DNA of 64,000 bases from Phoenix dactylifera (Eukaryota > Streptophyta > Magnoliopsida > Arecales > Arecaceae), in assembly GCF_009389715.1 (NCBI RefSeq), contig NC_052404.1:10796480-10860479 (forward strand), read 5' to 3'. Below are positions 19,348-31,000 of the stretch, piece after piece. Position numbers and translations under genes: made by a program. A model generated the notes under the pieces. That model worked only from the letters and a program-made list of their open reading frames with translations, was not told the origin of the DNA and searched no databases. The number at the start of each line of letters is the position of its first letter. Position 1 is the stretch's first letter.

Positions 19348-22300
19348 CTTTGTATTCTCATTTTCACCTATGTAATCAGATAACCTTTTTCCCCTAACAA
19401 GTTCCTTTCCAGCCCACCATAGTTGCATACCATCATGATGGTCACTATCTAGAAAATAAATGATAGCTCGAGAATTAGAAAAAGCAAATGGACTTCTGTA
19501 TGATATTATCAGACAATACAACAGCAGCAAAAAAAATATAATCTCAGATGCACATCAAGTTAACAAATAGCAGTTAGTGTTTAGACAGGAAAGTTAAGGT
19601 TATAAAGAACGATAAATGAGTACAGGTAAAAAAGAGATAAAATTTGTGAAAACAGAGATTCAGCCATAAGATTATGAAGCTATGCACAGAAAAAGAATTC
19701 TTAGTCCAAAGGAGAAGTCACAATTTAACTATATTTAAAAGGTTGTCTTCCAAAAAGATGTTACGGCAAAGCTATTGCAATAAACTAGAAATTCTGAAAT
19801 GCTCAAAACTACACATGCATGTGCATGTGTGCACGCGCTTGTGCGTGCACACACCCACAGAGAGAGAGAGGATTTAAATGTGGATACAGTAACGATTAGC
19901 TGAGGGTCTGGAGCATTTCGTTTTGAATTGGCCCAAATTCTAGTAAGATATTTTGAGTTGGCCCATTAAAGTTTAGTTTCAATCAAAATTCTCATACAAT
20001 TCTATTATGTAGAATCTGATAATAATTATCGATGTTCAAAGTCCTTCAAAATTGGGAGCTTACGAGTAAATTCTCAAAGTTCCGGAATTCTCATATTTAT
20101 GGTTCAAACAGCTACTGGGGTTTCTACTCATGCGGCCATATGTTGGTGATAACCTCATTTTACAGGGCAATTGCCCTATATGAATGATAAGATGAGCATT
20201 GCACCCAAGCAGAAAGTTGTCATTTTTCTCTCCATGTTAACATTGTTAAAGGTAAGAGTCTAGGTGGTTCCTGGTTAACATCTCTTTAGTGGAATAAGAA
20301 AATGGGAAATATGACATGGGAATTGCAAATGTGGTTCCTGTTTTTTTTTTTTTTGGTAAAACCGGCATTCATATAGCTCTTACATGGGAATGCCAATTTT
20401 AACTTGCATATGATACCTTTACCTTAGTGATGCCTCTCAAAAGCAAGTGCATGTCATTGGAATCATCTTCGGGTGGTTGAGGTTGTGATTGACAATAAGT
20501 AGTTCAATAAAACGTAAGCTTTGATAAAATTGTAAATGTGACGTAGAAGGTGATAGAAAGCACTAAAAGAGCATGCATGTAAAAATTACCTGTCAGAGGT
20601 TTTCGGCGGCTCTAACTCATAACAAGTGGCCCTTATTAAGGAAGCTAAACATGGGAATGTGATATATATACTCATTAATAAGTTTTAAGTAGAGTTGGCC
20701 CCTAAGAAGCAGATCTGTTTTATGTTTCTCAAGAAGGACAGTTCACTTTTGATCTAAGGCATCTAGCTAGCTTCTACCTTCCTTGCATGTCCTTCATGCA
20801 TTACCACACTTGAAATGACCATATAGGAATCGTATCTGAAACTATTTAATGCATACATCCAAGAACTATGGTGAAGTGGAAGGTTCTTTTGGTAGCAATG
20901 TTGGCATGAAATCTTGAGATGAGGCTCTTTCAAATAAAAATTTGGTAGAGTATGGAGCATTCCTACATAAAGAATATAATATTGGGAAGCATAGTACTCG
21001 GATTAGGTAAAGGTTGGATAGTTCATAGCATCAAGTTATAATTTATGATAGGGAGATTATCTCTTGGTTTCCAAATTCCCAATTCACTGCTCTTGCTTTG
21101 AACCCTGTGAATGATTTGTTTGGTACATTGTATAAATACTATGTTATGACATCAAATCTGGTGAGCTTTCCAAACTTCTTATTCTTGAATAGCAAATAAC
21201 TTCTAAAATAATTGTTAAAATGAATTTCAATATCCTCTTGTTCACTTATCATTGTAAAGTCATGCTACTCTTTCCCTCCTCCAAAGATCACTAAGTTCAG
21301 ATAATATGCATTGTTAGTCCCAGATTTTACTTCTTCTAGCTATACTTCTAGCATATACATACACGAATCAAGAAGATCTCCTCTCAAAATGTTATCATAG
21401 GGGAGGTGTGCTACTCTTTCTCTACCCCTTCACAATCCTTTCAAGGTAAGTGTTTTCTAGTTTATACAATTAAAAATAGCATAAAAGGAAGAAAACTATG
21501 TTACTAAACTAGCCTATCATATCCTCGTTAGAGGCCTAAAAAATAAAGCATCTCCTATCGTTAGTATGCAACCTTCAATTGCCAAGACTCTAAAAATATC
21601 TATTTCAGTAGACAGGGCTGGCAAAATAGCTGGTTGATTCTATTATGCTACTTCCACGGTGACTGAATTTCTTAGGACCCATCAGGGAATGCAATGTTTG
21701 AGATATTGGACAGCCTACCATTGGCTGAGAGCTTGCCAAGATATGGTTAACTGGAATTTTATTACCGAAGGTGACTTCAAAAGGATTGAATTCCTTCATG
21801 GCCCTTTGGGATTTGCAATGTACTAGGCATCTGAGCCCAATATCACACCAATTTTTTTCTTTCAACCAGGTGGTGCAATAACAATAACGGAACTGGTGGA
21901 AATGTTCATCTTCATAATCTCAAGCCCATTCAGAATGCCATCAGGCCAAACATTAGGCAAGTTTGAAGGGCCAATACTGATACGAAGCTTACTGGATGCA
22001 TCACTAGCCGCCAAAAAAAATCCATAAAAACAAGTGCAGCCAATGTTTGGAATGAAAGTTGGCTAAGAACTTGCCAAGATATGGGTGTGCGGAAGTTTAA
22101 CCACTGAAAATGACATGTAAAAAATTTCATACAGCTAAGGTGAAAAAGGAAATAGCACTTTAGGCTTACAAACTTGTGAAACAGGTTTATGAGATCATCT
22201 CAAGCAGCCAGACAGGTATCCAACTTTTAATGATAAATATTCATGTTGTGCAGACTAGTTAATAATGATGATTCCTATACTAGTAAAGAATACTCTGGGA

Positions 22301-23582
22301 CGTTATACAATTAGACCTAATGTATTAGATCCTTTTTGTTACTTTTTGGGCTAATGCTAACCTAATAAAATGTGTGTTTTACTCTCTCTTAGGCATCCTC
22401 CATGATGTTCTTGCTACCATCTATCGCATATTTTTACAAATTTCAAAAATTATCCTACCTTTGAGAACAAAAATGAGTAAAAGTTTACAGGCACAGGCTG
22501 AATGCCATCAATGCAAGGTGTACAAAGTTTCTAGTTGGTAACACCTCACCGGTGACGACTTATAATTAGGTATTAATGGCATTGAAAAAAGAATCCCTCA
22601 TTGAAATTTCATTTTAACCAACAAACGAATAAGAAAATGGATGATTTTTTTTTTAGTAATATATGATCATGAATAACTCAAATTAATGCATAGCACGTGG
22701 ACAGCATTCTAAGCAATATATACAGAAGAAGTACCAGAAAAGAATTGTGCGAGATTTAAATCAGACAAGCTCATCAGTTGAGAATTCTTGACTTCCTTCT
22801 CAACGCTCTTAATATGTGCTCCGAGGGCATAAGGCGACAAGAATCGTTTGTACTGAACCTGGTCCTGGAACAAAATTCCAATCTTTCAATGAGTGCTCCT
22901 GAGACAGCAAAACCAAGAAATGTAAACTGACTGCTACTCTGCAAGTTTTTTGCCATCCCAAACTTTCCATGCTTTTCACTTGTATTTGGACAAAAAAAAA
23001 TGAAAGAAATATACACAATAGGGATCTGCCTTATAAGAATTAGAACGATGAAGCTAGAAAGGAGGAGGAGGAGGAGAAGAAGAAGAAGATCGTTTTGAAT
23101 CTGACCTTAGAAGCATAAGCCTCAGCTTCTGATAACGTTCTCTCCAGAGCAACCACGGCATCTGGATAACTTTCTGAAACAGAAGAAATAGGCATCCATC
23201 AATTTCTTCTGCTAAACAGTAAAAAGCTTGGAACTTTAAAAGCAAGGGAACCGCAAAGGTTTCACAATTTTTTTAAGATAGCTATCAGACCAATAATAAG
23301 TTGGATTGAAGAGGAGGGATTTCCTTTTCGCTCTTGAGAATTCTTCAAGAAACGAAAGAAAGCAGAAGAAACCAAGCGAAGAGAAAGAATAGCAGGTACC
23401 TCTGAAAGCGTCGTCCGTAAGGGCACGGCGTCTGAGGAGGCGGGAGAGGGTATGGATCTTGGACTGGAGAGCGGAGATGTCGCAGATGGAATCGGCGATC
23501 TCGTCGATGGTCGAAGAGCAGGGCACTCGTAAAGGAACTCTACCGACTCATCCGCCGCCTTCTTCACATTAACCACCACCAT
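19348..23582 (-). CDS. C21orf59/CFAP298-like protein, at least four exons
   Basis: Exons on -: 23400-23582, 23106-23173, 22735-22864 and 19348-19448, all with GT/AG borders. Exon 1 gives MVVVNVKKAADESVEFLYE, then, after a 1-base frame break near 23519-23523, STIDEIADSICDISALQSKI. Exons 2-3 give ALERTLSEAEAYASKDQVQY and ALGAHIKSVEKEVKNS. Exon 4 gives MQLWWAGKELVRGKRLSDYI then GENENTK. The WWAxKEL..KLSDYxGxNEKTK block is the signature of C21orf59/CFAP298, a cytoplasmic factor for ciliary dynein assembly in animals and algae. Exon phases join exactly if exon 1 is one base longer than shown, which supports both the model and the indel. The final exon(s) after TK were not found. Intron 3 is about 3.3 kb. 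Its role in a plant without motile cilia is unknown. Confidence 0.68.
19449..22734. other. Large intron 3 of the C21orf59-like gene
   Basis: AT-rich, 3.3 kb. It contains minus-strand open frames at 20763-20960, 21605-21865 and 21930-22130 with protein-like composition (for example AMKEFNPFEVTFGNKIPVNH). They do not continue the gene in phase and may be degraded repeat or gene fragments. A duplicated stretch (TTGGCTGAGAGCTTGCCAAG at about 21721 and a near copy at about 22062) is present. Confidence 0.4.
19803..19871. repeat. Compound microsatellite TG/CA and (AG)n
   Basis: Alternating purine-pyrimidine DNA (TGCATGTGCATGTGTGCACG and similar) is followed by GAGAGAGAGAG. Confidence 0.8.
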
Positions 23583-25063
23583 CTTCGTCTTCTTCTTCCT
23601 CCGTGCCCTCTTGGGGGCAACTTAATAAATGGGGACAGCCCAGTGACCCGCGCAATATTACATAGACCCAGGTCCAGTGTGCCAGGCCAAATCCCAAGGC
23701 GTATGTACGGTGAATAGCAGGCACCCAAATGAACAGTATAAATAAGGGGGTGATGTGGCGAGTGACCATTGGACCGGTCCACGAAGCTTGAAGAATTAGA
23801 CCAATGACCCAGCCCCGACAATAAAAACAACATAACACTAGGTTCTTGGTGCCATTTGCGCATTCCATCAGTAACCTTGCAACTTCTCTTCTCGCTAAAA
23901 GTGCGAGATGGAAATCCCCATAACCATTCGATTGAACGAGTGATCTTGGAAAATCCACAGCAAATGTGCCCTGCTCGAGGACACGAACTTCCCTTACGCT
24001 TGTTCATTTGTTTCTTTCTTTCTTTATTTATTTTTGAGCCGTGCTGCTGCTTTCAGAAACTCGAGGTTATCATGTGGATGAACATGCTTGTTATTTTCAA
24101 ATAGTCTTGACTTGAAGAGGGGGATCAAATCAGAGTTGCGATGGTTAATTGTCCATCATCGAAAGGCTTTCCATCATTTCGGCCACTGTCGCAGAACATG
24201 AATGGCGCGAATTCGGCGTTGATGGATGCCGACTTTTTCCTGTTTGCTGCACCAGGATCTCCACATGACAATAACCACGCTCGATCTCAAGGCTGATACT
24301 CAAGTTTCAAACTTGCAATGATGGTGGACAAGCAAGCAATTCAACTTAAGTTTATGAAATCATATTTTTAGCCGATCTGGACATCTGTTCCAACTTAAAG
24401 CCTGTTTTTAAGTTGGGACACTGGAGATTTTTATTATTATTATTATTAAATGTTCTTGGGAGAAAGGATTAATATGTCAAACCTCTTTCTGAAATTCATT
24501 CAATTCGAATTTTCTATGAAACAACTTAAGTAAAACTTCGCCCGACCAATCAGCCCAACATGTACGACTTCTTTCTTTTTAGAACTGGGACAGAAAAATG
24601 TCTGGCCAAAAATCAGGTGACGGAGGCACTAGAACCCAATACCAACCTTCAGTGACTCTACCGAGGTTTAACTAAAAAATTATTATGAAACAATCTAGCT
24701 CATCCACTTTTTGCAGTTGGTTTAACAATGGCACACAAAACTGACTATTATTTGGAGTCCAAGAAATAAAACAAGCTTCATGCATTTTCGATCAATACTA
24801 CAAATGAAGGACCCAGATTCTCAGGAACCACACTTCAACCAGACTTTGGAACATAATCTTCCAGAGTCCACGGTCATCCGTGCACTCGATTATACATGGA
24901 TGATCGGATTAAGTGGATCATCCAAGAACAAGTGCTCCAGTATACATATTCCAATACAGTCTCCACAATTGTGTCAAATATGTTTTTAGAGTGGTTGAAA
25001 AAATGGGTCATTGTGTCTATATAAACGTATCTGCAGTTGCTTTTGCTTCGGAAGTTCTATACC
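23583..25063. other. Intergenic: promoter side of the C21orf59-like gene, 3' side of UFL1
   Basis: This stretch holds the upstream region of the minus-strand gene at 23582 and the presumed 3' UTR of UFL1. Minus-strand frames at 23564-24007 are not recognisable. A run of TTATTATTATTATTA lies near 24433. Confidence 0.4.
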
Positions 25064-28000
25064 TCAGGTGCTTGTGGTACCCAATACCATCGCTTTCAGT
25101 TCTGGCATCTTACTCTCTAACAACTCTTTTTTGCTAAGAATCCTGTCAGATGTACAGTCTTCTTCCTGCATGGCAGAACAAGCAGATGTGACACATCAAA
25201 ATAAGTGTCCTAAAATAAATATTTAAGTAGACCAAACCCCGAACACCCCCCAAGGGAATCAAAGTTGCTATATGATATTAGCTGCAAAAACTCTAATAGT
25301 ATTATGGATAATAGAGTAGACCTTAAACTTCACCAGAGATGAAATTCAAACAGGACATTCGCCTGACATGAGAGTACATACCACATGAAAAAATACCTTC
25401 AGCAGTGATTAGATCTGCTTAGAGTAGTATTATGGGAGGAAAAAAACATGTCATGCCTAGTACAGAATACAGGTTGTTGGTAGAAAATGAAAAGACTATA
25501 ACCTAAGGGGAAAAGGGTGGAACAAAATTATGCATGATCATGAAACAATTGTAGGTTTTTTGTGTCGGAAAAGAGAATAGATGGACCAATGAACAATTAA
25601 TTCATGGATGGCATAGTCTGCATTCAGAAATGGAAGGCCTAACAACAGCAATACTATTCTAAGAATGTTTTCATTGTGCATGAAATAGTCTCTAACTCAA
25701 CCAGACTGACAACAATCCAAAAAATATTGTTAAAAGAGTATTTAATGAATATTACATCCTTGCAGTGTATAAATTGTAGAAAATGCACACATGTTGCATT
25801 AGATTAAAAAACGAACAGATATTATAAGATAAAATTTAATATTATATGATAAATCTTGAAAAAAGAATCTAATAACACATGAAAACCAAATGTCCAACAG
25901 CAATCCACTAAGGATAGAAACCATTTTAACAAATGGATTGTTCTATTTGTTTTATACAAGGATAGACAACTCAGAAGAAGCAAAGGAAAACTCAAATGCA
26001 GAAACGAAATAAAGTAATATAGACGGTGAGCATCAAGACAATTGCATGCATTGTCTGTGCCTTTACTCACATCTTCAGTTGCGGCAGATTGTAATGCTAG
26101 AAGAGTAACTGTAGCACCATGATAATCCATCAAGTTCTTATATGTTGAATCTGGCAATTTATCCTGCATTGATTCAAACAAGTTCCTGTAAGTATAAAGA
26201 ATCAATTGGATCTGCCCAACAGAGAAGTGTAAGTATACAATAAATCTCTAAATAATAAACTTGCTGGTTCAAGTACATCAAGCATTAATTGTAATTTAAA
26301 TTGGCAAGCATCATATATTATCTAAACCACCGAGATTGAGCAAAAACAGAGAAATTTCATGGCATGCAGCAAGTTTAGGTCTCAAATAGGGCTGGACTCA
26401 ATTTGGTGAATAACTTATTTTGGAAATAATCAAAACTGGCTTGTGTGCCTCCTACATGACAAGTAACTTGAGGTTGAGTTGTGTGAATTCATGAGCCTCC
26501 CTGTGTAACAGACCTTGTTTCATAAAGCCTCAGAGCCTTTCCTTAAGGTGTGAGGCATCAAAGATCTTTTTTGTCTAATGAAATTGGAAGCGTCTCTTGG
26601 AATACATACCTTCAATCGAGTAACAGCAGCAGAAATGGCCCTTCCAGGTGCTTGAAGAGCCTTGTTATATACCTAGAAAGATATTTTGCATAAAAGGTAT
26701 TCCACCTAAATTGCACAAGAATGAGGAATGGAAAGACAAAAGCATTTATACCCAACTGACCTGCAAATATAGTAGAGCAACAACCTTTGGCAAAAGTTTG
26801 ATAGGATCAGTTTCTGAAGAAACTTGTGATGTCAAGTCCTAAAGTCACACCACCATGATAAGCATCCATTTCAGAAGCATTACAGACCACCAATACCAAA
26901 AAGCATGTCGCCAAATGAAAATAAACAGATACAGGATGCAGACAAGGGTCCTCTCAGAAGCATCAGAATTATATATACGAATAAAAGCATGGCACCACAT
27001 GAAACATTGATTGAAACGAGATGTAGCCATATACAATGATCAAAATGCAAATAAATCTGTAGGTCATGAACAAATAGCAACTGCTAAAATAATTTACATA
27101 GAAAATGTCAGCAGACACTAGAATTATGACCACACTACTAGAGAGAAAATATCTACCAAGTCTAGCAGAAGAGCAGCAAATTCAATGGCAGATGGTGGAA
27201 GGGAAAGGAAAAATCTAGCCAACAACATGACTAACAAGTTATAGACAGAGGATTCAACATCTACATGCATGTTCAATTTTGGTTGTCTGCCAGTTATCCC
27301 ATGATTATCCATGCAAGATGCAACCATCTCTGTTGTAAAGGAAAAGCTAGATACTGAGTTTCAGAAAGCATAACTAACAGATAACCCATCCAACCATCAA
27401 AACATGACTAACAAGTTCCAGACAGAGGATTCAACATCTATATGCATGTCCAATTTTGGGTGTCTTCCAGTCATCCCATGATTATCCACGCAAGATGCAA
27501 CCATCTCTTAGTTGTAAAAGAAAAGCTAGATACTGAGTTTCAGAAAGCATAATTGTGTTATCAGCACTAATAGAGCCCGTGCTTAGGTTGTCTTATAACA
27601 AGTCAAGACAAATCCAAAATCATCATAACCACTTTGAGATGTCTGTGAATACAACATGTATATTTGTAACAATAGGTACTACTTTTTGACAGTTACTGCC
27701 GAGAAACAAATTATCCATCAAATATGTGACTCCCCAAGAACATATTTAGGAAATGGATGCAATTTGGTTTTCCAAAACTGGGGTGGTGCAAGAGAGAGGC
27801 CAAGGAAACTGCTAAAAATTTATAGGAAAACAAACCAACAAATGTGCTTTTACATGTGAGAAAATCAAGGAGACTACTGTCAACATCTTTCTTGCATCCC
27901 ACCAGATGGTGATTCTCCATGTGTTTCGTTTGCATTTTCACATGTTTTCTTGCACTGTTTGCCATGTAACAAGGAAAAACTTCTACCATTCAATTCTCAC

Positions 28001-31000
28001 TACTGTATCAAGTATTTTTTTTTCCTCCATATACTTCCCTATATAAAAATTTGAAAGCTAGTAACTACAATAGTTTATGCATGCATATAAAACATACCAC
28101 ACGAAACTTACAAAATAGTAAGTATATATGTTCACATTCAAACACATGCGCAACGCACAGAGCACATACGAATCAGTAGATGAGTAGGACTACTTAATAA
28201 GGCTGTTTGCAAGATAGTAAATAAAAACAGACCATTTGCTAGATCTGAACAGGTACACAAGCATACCTTACGATAAGAATGCAACATTGTCCTTTCTAAT
28301 TTTTTATCAAGCTTCTTCAATAGCAATCCGCTGCATAATGACACAAGAGTACTTAAGATCAAAGGTGATAATAGATGCTCAGTATCTTTCACAAACTACA
28401 TTGAATTGCTATTACCTTTCCTCTGCTAGAGCTCTGAATGCAGTCATGAATGCATCCACTCGCTGCCATAATCAAAGCAAACAGAACATTAAAACAGATG
28501 TCTGGAAGTTACTAAAATAAAAATGTTGTGAAGGTGCATGTGTAATATTGTCATATTCAAAACAAGCTTTAGTGATAAAAGCACAAGGATGAAATTGTTG
28601 CATAGAAATCTTAATTATGAATAGCACAGCCCCACCCCCCCAAGTAATCAATCCTTAACTGTTGATATCACAAATGTTGCATCATTATAACAAAACCTTT
28701 AATGAACCAAAGTCCAAGAAACAAATGGTCAGTATTCTTTACGAACACAAGCACTTTACACTAAGGCTGCTCGCTCTCACCTTTCTCTTTACATTGATGA
28801 GGGAAAGCTTTGTAGATACTTAAGGACAAGAAATCATTAATAGCATATACAATGTCCACTTCCTCTTACAATATGCAACAACCTTTTCTTCAATGTCTAA
28901 GGAAGCTGTATATAGATCTCTGAGCCTTTAATCTTTCTCATTCAGATATATGCCATGTTTATTTCTCCGATAAGGGAATGATATAATATATTTTTGTGAT
29001 GCAGCAGAACCTTGTTCTTTTGGTTGGCACACCCCTCTCCTCAGAGCATGCAGCGGGGGATGTTTTGGGTTCAAATCTAGGTGGCATTTGTACAGTATCT
29101 CTTACACACATATGTACACACATACACATGCAGATAAAGATATAAATGTCTAAAAATTTATACGTATGTCTATGTGTGTACATACACATTGTATAAATAT
29201 ATGAACTATATGCGTTTATGTACAGAAGTGTGAGCATGTACACTCACATATACCTATACACACATATGTGCATGTATATACACATGCATGCGTATACATG
29301 CAAACAGATACATATGCATATGTGTAACCGTACATATATATACATACATCAATATACACATACACAAGTGCTCTATGTGTATGTGTGTCTATATAGACAA
29401 ATACATCTCTCTCTCTCTCTCGCTCACACACATTCTTTGTACATATGCATGGATGGATGGATGTATGTACACATACATAAAATATATGCCTGTGTACCTA
29501 CATAAACACACACACATCCATACATTTGTTATGATTGATCATATCGTCCAGAGACTTCTAAACAAACCTTTGCGATGCTTTGGGAAAATGTCTTGCACTA
29601 GGGTGGATGATTCAGGGAGCAATGAGTGACATACTATGAAATGAAAAATTCCAACTCCAAATCGTGTTTCTCCTACATGTTGTGAGCCACATAGGCAACC
29701 CACGTCATATGACTACTTGGATGAAGGAGAGGAAATAACCAGCACCACGAAGATGCCAGCAAAGGTAAATATGCCAGAGATATTTTGATATCTGCTCTGA
29801 AGGTTAACTAGGCCAGAGTTGACCCACTTGTTTGACGATGATATTTTTAACTTGTGAGGCATTTCTATCATGTCATGCTAAAAAAGTAAGAACAAGGAGA
29901 ACCAGAGTCGCTCTGATGTACGTAAGGGGGCAAAATTAAGGTATGTAGTCCAGAAGGAAATAGACACCAGAGGAAAAATAATAAAATAAAAGGCCAAAAA
30001 ATAGCTATGTGAAACTTATGACGCTTCATAGATGAGTGGAATCATCAAATATGAGATTTACCCATATCCATTGGTGATCAAAAATAGGATAGTATTTAAG
30101 TCAAATATGAACTAATTTTTAAGGTAAAACAAGCAGGAAGCATACAATTTTGCCAATAAATGATAACATGATGGGGAAAAAAAACATAAGAGATGGTATG
30201 ACCAAGTGAAGTGAAGATTGGGAAAGTCTAAGTAATAGTGAAGGGCAGCACTTTGGAAAGGAAATGAGAAGTACAGCAGAGACCTTTTGAATTATGGGTA
30301 AAGAGTATGGACTATGGGGACTCCAGAACTAAGCCTTTCTATTAGATGATGGTGTCACAATATGCAGAAATTTGTCCAAAATGAAAGTTTCAATAGCATG
30401 TCCAATCATCTTATAACCCAAATCTTTATTTCATAAAGCAAAATAAATATAAACATGGTTGCTAGAACATTAGAAATGCAGTTGCTGCCCAAGGTGCATA
30501 AACTGCATTGGTGAAAAAGAACTGTAATTTACATAAAAATAATATTGCATCTTGATTGCATTCATCATCATTTATAGTGGATGATTCATGTGTACAAGAA
30601 CCACATGCCTACACCAGAAGTTATTAAATGCAGGATTTGCATAGAGAACTGAGTTGATACATAAATTAATCTTGTTAGTTTCAGAAGCGTAATAGCGTCT
30701 CCAGATTGATGGTAAATAACAGCAATTTTCTTAAATTTCCATTAAGCAAAAACATTATTGTTCCAAACAATGAAACTTTCCTCATTCAAAATTATTTGTT
30801 TGTGCAAACTCAAGCTCTAAATTCCAAACAATAGTAATCTGAAATCTGACAAGATCAAAACTTCTCTGAACATTAGTCAAGAACTAACCTTTCCCTCCAA
30901 TGCTTCAACCGCTGCCTGAGCCTTAATTGACAGAGAATCAGGCAAACCTTTTGCCTATTTAAAAGGGGGAAAAACACTTCAACAACAGTTTGCAACCAAG

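Noticed and set aside
21605-22130. Minus-strand frames in the large intron of the C21orf59-like gene
   Set aside because: They do not match the missing part of the family and do not join in phase. They are probably old repeat or gene fragments.
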